Source of the DNA: JBHIYN01 sp041984235
Lineage (GTDB): Bacteria; Pseudomonadota; Gammaproteobacteria; Ga0077536
Direction of reading: 5' to 3'
Length of the DNA: 64,000 bases
NCBI GenBank assembly: GCA_041984235.1
Contig: JBHIYN010000015.1
Location: forward strand, 1 to 64,000
Shown here: in pieces, positions 59,680 through 64,000 of the stretch
How the letters are laid out: each line of letters opens with the position of its first letter
How positions within the stretch are numbered: the stretch's first letter is position 1
The notes under the pieces: generated by a model
What the model was told of the DNA's origin: nothing
Seen by the model: only the letters and a program-made list of their open reading frames with translations
Databases searched by the model: none
Translations under genes and position numbers: made by a program

Positions 59680-60225
59680 ATGCCCGTTCATCACGCCGCC
59701 ACCCCGGGTTTCGCCCGTGTTTCCGCGTCCCCGACCGCTGCGCCGCCCCCTGCGCCGGGCGGCGGCCTGTTCGGCAGCGACGGCTTTACGTTCCGCGACC
59801 TCATCGACCTGGTGAACCCCCTGCACCACATCCCGGTCGTCGGGCAAGTCTACCGCCGGCTGACCGGCGACGTCATCGATCCGGCCATGCGCATTGCCGG
59901 TGGCGCGCTGTTCGGCGGACCGCTGGGCGCGGCGTTCGCGGCCGCCGGCACCGTGCTGGACGCGGCGCTGGACGAGGGCGAGGGTGCGCCGGCTGCGGCG
60001 CCGTCGCGTCCGGTGCAGGTAGCCGAGACGGCGCGCGGCGGCTGGATGGTGGCGGCGAGCCGGCCGGCACCGGCACAGCCGGTGTTTGGACCGCCGCCCG
60101 CAGTTGCCGAGGCGGTTGCCGAAGCGCCGCCACCGGCACGCCGCGGTGGCTGGATGGTGGCGGCGGCCTATGCCATGGCCGACGCCCGTGCCGCCGCGGA
60201 CGGACGCCTCGACACCACGGCCTGA
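59680..60225 (+). CDS. Uncharacterised sigma-54-controlled protein with repeated RGGWMVAA motif
   Basis: A 181-residue protein with no signal peptide. After a Pro/Ala-rich head, residues about 36-90 form a conserved-looking core (FRDLIDLVNPLHHIPVVGQV, then YRRLTGDVIDPAMRIAGGAL and a Gly/Ala-rich hydrophobic helix). The C-terminal half is Ala/Pro-rich and carries the octapeptide RGGWMVAA twice, at 119-126 and 155-162. I know similar NPLxHIPVV-type proteins in proteobacteria but no function. The ATG at 59680 is 61 bases after a near-perfect sigma-54 promoter. Convergent with the LLM gene at 60244. Confidence 0.65.
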   Translation: MPVHHAATPGFARVSASPTAAPPPAPGGGLFGSDGFTFRDLIDLVNPLHHIPVVGQVYRRLTGDVIDPAMRIAGGALFGGPLGAAFAAAGTVLDAALDEGEGAPAAAPSRPVQVAETARGGWMVAASRPAPAQPVFGPPPAVAEAVAEAPPPARRGGWMVAAAYAMADARAAADGRLDTTA

Positions 60226-60243
60226 GGGGCGTCCGCCGCCGCG

Positions 60244-61314
60244 TCACGCGAAGCTCGGCATGATCTCGCGCGCGACCTGGTCGACGACCTCGCGGGTCGG
60301 GCGAATCGGCTGGATGGCGACCTGGTGCACGCCGGCGTCGCGCATGGCCTCGATCATGCCGAGCACCTCGGTCTTGGTCCCGGTCAGGGTGGTGGCCTGG
60401 ATGATCTTCTTGGTCATCAGCGCCTCGTGCTCGTCCTTGAGGTGCTGCAGGTAGCCCTCGTAGAGCTTGAGATGCCGGGTTTCGACGGGCGCGTCCGGCT
60501 CGCGGTAGACACCGGTAAACTGGATCAGCTCGTCGCGCAGCGAGTCGGGCATGACCTCCGGGTACTTGTGGCAGGACAGCGCGAAGATGTTGCTGCTCGA
60601 GGCCACCATCGGGCCGACCGCTTCGCGCACTTCGCGGGTCTCGATCTGCTCGTCGGAGTCGGTCAGGTAGAAGGCGGTCATCGACAGCACGTAGACGTCG
60701 TCCGGGTTGCGTCCCGCTTCCTCGGCACCCTTGCGCACGTTGCCGACCATCCACCGCACCAGGTCCGGGTGCACCGCGCCGAACAGGATCACGCCGTCGG
60801 CGACGCGGCCGGCAAGCTGCGCGACGCGCGGTCCGCTCGCCGAAATGTAGATCGGGATGTAATCCTTGACGTTGATGTAGCCCATGTCCGGGTTGAGGAA
60901 CTTGATCTTGCGGTGGCGATCGCCCTCGCTGTAATCAGTGACCTTGCCGTCGAAGAGGTCGCGGCACACGCGCACGTGCTCTTCGAGCTCGGAGACCTTC
61001 GCCGCGGGCATGCCCAGGGTGCGGCGCGTGGTGTTGCCGGTGCCGATGCCCATGATGGCGCGTCCCGGCGCAAGCGAGTTGATAGTCGCCATGCCGCACG
61101 CGGACAGCGGCGCGATGCGCGAGGCCGGGTTGGTCACGCCCGGGCCGAGCTTGATCTTCGAAGTGCGGTCGGCACACAGCGCCAGCGCGGCGTAGACCTC
61201 GCTGCCCAGCATCTGGCTGTCGTACAGCCAGGCGTGCGAGAAGCCGGCGTCCTCGGCGTACTTGACGTCGCCGTGAATGTGGCAGTCGCCCATGAAAACG
61301 AATCCGAAATCCAT
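60244..61314 (-). CDS. LLM class F420-dependent oxidoreductase (Mer-like)
   Basis: A 356-residue luciferase-superfamily protein with the layout of methylenetetrahydromethanopterin-reductase-like F420 enzymes: HGDVKYAEDAGFSHAWLYDS, KIKLGPGVTNPASRIAPLSA, LAPGRAIMGIGTGNTTRR and YIPIYISASGPRVAQLAG. The C-terminal part is longer than in the short LLM genes here. Strong ribosome binding site (GAGGAGGAGG) before the ATG at 61314. It faces the sigma-54 gene's 3' end. True methanopterin reductase function is unlikely in this genome; substrate unknown. Confidence 0.85.
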   Translation of the reverse strand: MDFGFVFMGDCHIHGDVKYAEDAGFSHAWLYDSQMLGSEVYAALALCADRTSKIKLGPGVTNPASRIAPLSACGMATINSLAPGRAIMGIGTGNTTRRTLGMPAAKVSELEEHVRVCRDLFDGKVTDYSEGDRHRKIKFLNPDMGYINVKDYIPIYISASGPRVAQLAGRVADGVILFGAVHPDLVRWMVGNVRKGAEEAGRNPDDVYVLSMTAFYLTDSDEQIETREVREAVGPMVASSSNIFALSCHKYPEVMPDSLRDELIQFTGVYREPDAPVETRHLKLYEGYLQHLKDEHEALMTKKIIQATTLTGTKTEVLGMIEAMRDAGVHQVAIQPIRPTREVVDQVAREIMPSFA

Positions 61315-61453
61315 TGTGTATCCTCCTCCTCGTGAAATGGCTCGTCGGCGCCATGATGCAGCGCGCGCCGGCAGCTTAATGAGCGTGCGTGGTATAGGAC
61401 AACTAGATAATCCGTATGGGGGCGATAAGCAATCGATCTACCCGAACGGGGCC
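61315..61453. promoter_or_regulatory. AT-rich intergenic region, likely promoter of the Mer-like gene
   Basis: 139 bases between two minus-strand genes. The segment 61375-61435 is clearly poorer in G+C than its surroundings (for example GGTATAGGACAACTAGATAA), which suggests a leftward promoter for the LLM gene. I could not place a confident -35/-10 pair. Confidence 0.35.
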
Positions 61454-62107
61454 TCAGGCGAGGCGTGCCTCGATCCAGGCGCCGATGTCGCGAATCTCGG
61501 CGAGATCGACGCCGTGCTCGACCGGGTAGGTGCGGTAGTCGACCGGGTAGCCGAGATCCGCGAGCGCACGCTGGCTGGCCTGTCCCAGCGACTCCGCTAC
61601 CAGCGGGTCGTGCAGGCCGTGGCAGATCAGTATCGGCAGGTCGGCGTTGGCCGCGCTCGGCGTGATCGATTCGCGGGTGGCGAAGTAGGTCGAGATCGCG
61701 ATCAGCCCGGCGAGACGCTCGGGATAGCTCAGGGCGACTTCGAAGGCGACCGCGCCACCCTGTGAGAAGCCGGCCACGACGATGCGATCCGGCGAGATGC
61801 CGCGCTCGCGTTCACGTTCGACGAGTTGCACCACGGCCGCGGCCGAAACGCGCAGCTGGCTCTCGTCGACCCGGCGTTCGAGGTTCATCTCGAGGATGTC
61901 GTACCACGCCGGCATGACCATGCCGTTGTTGATGGTGACCGGGATCGACGGTGCGTGGGGAAACACGAAACGCACCGGTGTACTCAGGCCGAGGTGCGGC
62001 ACCACCGGCTCGAAGTCATGGCCGTCGGCCCCCAGTCCGTGCAGCCAGATGACGCTGGCAGTGGCCGCGGTACGCGGCTCGACCTCGACGCAGGGCAGCA
62101 GTGCCAT
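61454..62107 (-). CDS. Carboxylesterase/phospholipase, alpha/beta hydrolase fold
   Basis: A 217-residue enzyme of the carboxylesterase (YpfH/EstB, acyl-protein-thioesterase) family. SVIWLHGLGADGHDFEPVVP is the oxyanion block, GFSQGG carries Ser115, HGLHDPLV Asp167 and the EHGV segment His198. It cleaves short acyl esters or thioesters. It lies eight bases after the OsmC gene on the same strand, so they are co-transcribed. Confidence 0.92.
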   Translation of the reverse strand: MALLPCVEVEPRTAATASVIWLHGLGADGHDFEPVVPHLGLSTPVRFVFPHAPSIPVTINNGMVMPAWYDILEMNLERRVDESQLRVSAAAVVQLVERERERGISPDRIVVAGFSQGGAVAFEVALSYPERLAGLIAISTYFATRESITPSAANADLPILICHGLHDPLVAESLGQASQRALADLGYPVDYRTYPVEHGVDLAEIRDIGAWIEARLA

Positions 62108-62115
62108 CGGATGGC

Positions 62116-62619
62116 TCAGGCGCTCGCCAGCGCGAGCTCGACCGGCACCGGCGTGCTCAGCATGTCGAGCACCGGGCAGTGCGCGTCGACAGCCTGCTTG
62201 AGACGCTCGAGCTCGGCCGGGGAGGCGTCGGAATCGATCGTGACCTCGCCGCGGATGGCGCCGAAGCCTGCACGCACGCCGTCGTCGACGCCGAAGAAGC
62301 CGCGCAGGTCGATGTCGCCTTCCAGGCGCACCGACACGCTGCGAACGTCGATGCCGAGCGCACCGGCCCAGGCCTTGTAGGTGATCTCCTGGCAGGTACC
62401 GAGCGCGGCGAGCACCAGCTCGATTGGATTGGGGCCGGCATCGCTGCCACCGAGCTGCTCCGGCTCGTCGACCACCACGCGGTGCGTGCGGATGCTGACG
62501 TCCGAGCGAAAGCCGTCGGCCAGCTTCGAATGGCTGTGAAAGCGGGCGCTGGCCGCGTCCGGCTGCAATCGGAACTTCTCGCGCGTGGCGGCGACGGCCG
62601 CTGCTGTGGTCTCGCTCAT
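62116..62619 (-). CDS. OsmC-family protein
   Basis: A 167-residue OsmC/Ohr-fold protein. The two conserved cysteines are in GTCQEITYKAW and AVDAHCPVLDM, consistent with a peroxiredoxin-like thiol peroxidase acting on organic hydroperoxides. The GTCQE form, with a single residue between helix start and Cys, is of the YhfA/OsmC type rather than Ohr. Divergent from the SDR gene across 81 bases with direct GTTATC repeats. Confidence 0.87.
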   Translation of the reverse strand: MSETTAAAVAATREKFRLQPDAASARFHSHSKLADGFRSDVSIRTHRVVVDEPEQLGGSDAGPNPIELVLAALGTCQEITYKAWAGALGIDVRSVSVRLEGDIDLRGFFGVDDGVRAGFGAIRGEVTIDSDASPAELERLKQAVDAHCPVLDMLSTPVPVELALASA

Positions 62620-62700
62620 CGAACGTCCCCGCTATCCACTCGGGTTATCATCATACGTTATCGCGCGGCGGCCACCGCTTGCCGCCCACGGGGAGATCGC

Positions 62701-63522
62701 ATGCGTTTCGAGAACAGGATCTGCGCCGTCACCGGCGCCGGGTCGGGCATCGGCCGGCACCTGGCGCTGGCCCTGGCTGCGCAGGGGGCCGTAGTCGCCG
62801 TGTCCGACATCGACGCCGACAGCGCGCAGGAGACGGCGCGGCTGGTCGAGTCGGCCGGACCCGGGCGCGCCGAGGCCACGCGTCTGGACGTCACCGACGC
62901 CGACGCCGTGCGCGCCTGGGTCGACGACCTCGCCGCGCGCCACGGCCGGCTCGATCTCATGATCAACAACGCCGGCATCGCCATCGGCGGCGATGCACGC
63001 GATCTCGAGCTCGCGCACTGGCGCCGCGTCATCGACGTCAACCAGATGGGCGTGCTGCACGGCTGCGACGCCGCCTACAAGCTGATGGCGCGCCAGGGCG
63101 AGGGCCACATCGTCAACATCTCCTCGCTCTCCGGACTGGTGCCGTTTCCGAGCAACGTGCCCTACGGCACGACCAAGTTCGCCGTCGTCGGCCTGTCGCT
63201 GGGCCTGCGTGCCGAGGGCGAGGATCTCGGCGTGCGCGTAAGCGCGGTGTGTCCCGGCTTCGTCGAGTCGAATATCTACACCGCGAGCGAGTCGCTGCAT
63301 GTCGACAGTGCGGCGCTGAGCGCCGATCTGCCGTTCCGCAAGGTGCCGACGGCAGTCGCGGCGCAGAAGATCCTGCGCGGCATAGAACGCAACCAGGCGG
63401 TCATCGTGTTCCCGGGCTACGCGCGCTTCGTGTGGTGGCTGTTCCGCCTCGACGCGCGCCTGCTCGCACCGCAGGGGCGTGATCTCATCCGCAAGTTCCG
63501 CAAGCTGAGGATGGTGCCGTGA
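62701..63522 (+). CDS. Short-chain dehydrogenase/reductase
   Basis: A 273-residue classical SDR. Cofactor motif TGAGSGIG (11-18), NNAG (89-92), catalytic Ser142, Tyr155 and Lys159 (YGTTK). SDIDADS after strand 2 has Asp, favouring NAD(H). The tail PGYARFVWWLFRLDARLLAP is hydrophobic-aromatic. It oxidises or reduces a hydroxyl/keto group. The stop overlaps the next GTG by four bases (GTGA), so it is coupled to the MaoC-like gene. Confidence 0.9.
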   Translation: MRFENRICAVTGAGSGIGRHLALALAAQGAVVAVSDIDADSAQETARLVESAGPGRAEATRLDVTDADAVRAWVDDLAARHGRLDLMINNAGIAIGGDARDLELAHWRRVIDVNQMGVLHGCDAAYKLMARQGEGHIVNISSLSGLVPFPSNVPYGTTKFAVVGLSLGLRAEGEDLGVRVSAVCPGFVESNIYTASESLHVDSAALSADLPFRKVPTAVAAQKILRGIERNQAVIVFPGYARFVWWLFRLDARLLAPQGRDLIRKFRKLRMVP

Positions 63523-63974
63523 GCGTGTTGTCGGCGGCCGTGGTTGGCCACCGTACGCCCCGCTTCGAGGTCGAGGTGGAGAAGGGCCGCCTGCGCCTGT
63601 TTGCCCGGGCCATCGGCGAAGACGACCCGGTGTATCGCGACGAGCAGGCGGCGCGTGCCGCCGGCTACCGCTCGCTGCCGGTACCGCCGACCTTCTTCTT
63701 CTGCCTGGAGATGGAGCGCGACGATCCCTACGACTGGTTCGCGGATCTCGGTCTGCCGCTGGGCCAGGTGCTGCACGGCAGCCAGGCCTTCACCTACCAC
63801 CGCATCGCCTGCGCGGGCGACGTGCTGTGCTTCAGCGGCGAGGTGGTCGATGTCTACCAGCGCAAGGGCGGGGCGCTGGAATTCCTGGTGCATCGCAACT
63901 TCGTCGATACGCCGGGCGGCGAGCCGATCGCGGTGTTCGACCGCACCATCGTCATCCAGCACGGGCGGGGATGA
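63519..63974 (+). CDS. MaoC-like dehydratase domain protein (N-terminal half type)
   Basis: A 151-residue FAS1-type MaoC dehydratase N-terminal protein: RLRLFARAIGEDDPVYRDE is the typical start and PVPPTFFF the inner segment; HGSQAFTYHRIACAGDVL follows. In mycobacterial HadAB-like systems such a half pairs with a second hotdog subunit to hydrate enoyl-CoA. GTG start at 63519. Its stop overlaps the next ATG by four bases. Confidence 0.82.
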   Translation: MSVLSAAVVGHRTPRFEVEVEKGRLRLFARAIGEDDPVYRDEQAARAAGYRSLPVPPTFFFCLEMERDDPYDWFADLGLPLGQVLHGSQAFTYHRIACAGDVLCFSGEVVDVYQRKGGALEFLVHRNFVDTPGGEPIAVFDRTIVIQHGRG

Positions 63975-64000
63975 GCGCCATGAAGCTACCGGACTACGAC
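63971..64000 (+). CDS. Start of a second MaoC-like subunit, cut by the window end
   Basis: ATGAGCGCC at 63971 overlaps the previous stop by four bases, and ten codons remain (MSAMKLPDYD). The start looks like the C-terminal hotdog partner of MaoC/HadB pairs, and the position after the N-terminal half supports it. ATG at 63980 is an alternative start. Only the first residues are visible. Confidence 0.5.
   Translation, partial: MSAMKLPDYD

Overview
The window is a dense, GC-rich chromosomal segment (by eye roughly two-thirds G+C) with about 65 protein genes, short intergenic gaps, many GTG starts and many 1-4 base start/stop overlaps (GTGA, ATGA, TGATG). No tRNA, rRNA, CRISPR array, transposase, integrase or phage gene was seen. 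The gene set points to a free-living proteobacterium, most likely gamma or beta: class I DAHP synthase, CysK, DegP/MucD-type protease, DUF1329, SrkA kinase, a PEP-CTERM protein and a sigma-54 promoter. I cannot name the species from sequence alone.

Layout. 1-292: 140-bp tandem repeat. 293-7033: CMD-family protein, orphan Mla-like ABC ATPase, then a forward run of GST, small unknown, alpha/beta hydrolase, DUF1329 protein and acyl-CoA synthetase. 7034-7308: repeat-derived spacer with a 29-bp inverted repeat. 7307-14928: thioesterase, Nudix, LLM oxidoreductase plus TauD-type dioxygenase, DAHP synthase, nitronate monooxygenase plus acyl-CoA synthetase, epoxide-hydrolase-like protein. 14945-18973: a 1342-residue multi-PAS/GAF/GGDEF/EAL protein. 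19139-24328: CoA transferase, second nitronate monooxygenase, SoxYZ-like carrier, beta-hydroxyacid-dehydrogenase-like protein and SCPx-type thiolase. 24493-31697: LLM/SrkA/membrane protein; AAC(3)-like/toroid pair; LLM/MscS/CysK. 31658-39078: LysR regulator divergent from a 5-FCL-DUF6306 fusion, DegP, two-component system, paired glutamine amidotransferases. 39177-50547: RutA-like LLM, methyltransferase pair, and a seven-gene forward run (GNAT-nitrilase, HyuA, HyuB, Cys-rich protein, dehydrogenase, MOSC, DUF2461). 50541-57012: SurE, MEKHLA, DsbA-like and M48-protease runs, interrupted by a second epoxide-hydrolase-like gene. 57160-60225: TrpB2, PEP-CTERM protein and a sigma-54-controlled unknown. 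60244-64000: LLM, esterase, OsmC, SDR and MaoC genes, cut by the window end.

The dominant theme is catabolism and oxidation of organic acids or xenobiotics: five luciferase-like monooxygenases, two nitronate monooxygenases, two acyl-CoA synthetases, a family III CoA transferase, an SCPx-type thiolase, a TauD dioxygenase, two epoxide-hydrolase-like proteins, SDR/MaoC enzymes and a GST. They lie in many small transcription units mixed with stress and housekeeping genes, not in one pathway operon. Local regulation is sparse: one LysR regulator with an unusually clean palindrome beside its start, one OmpR-type two-component system next to degP, one c-di-GMP enzyme, and a near-consensus sigma-54 promoter ahead of an uncharacterised gene.
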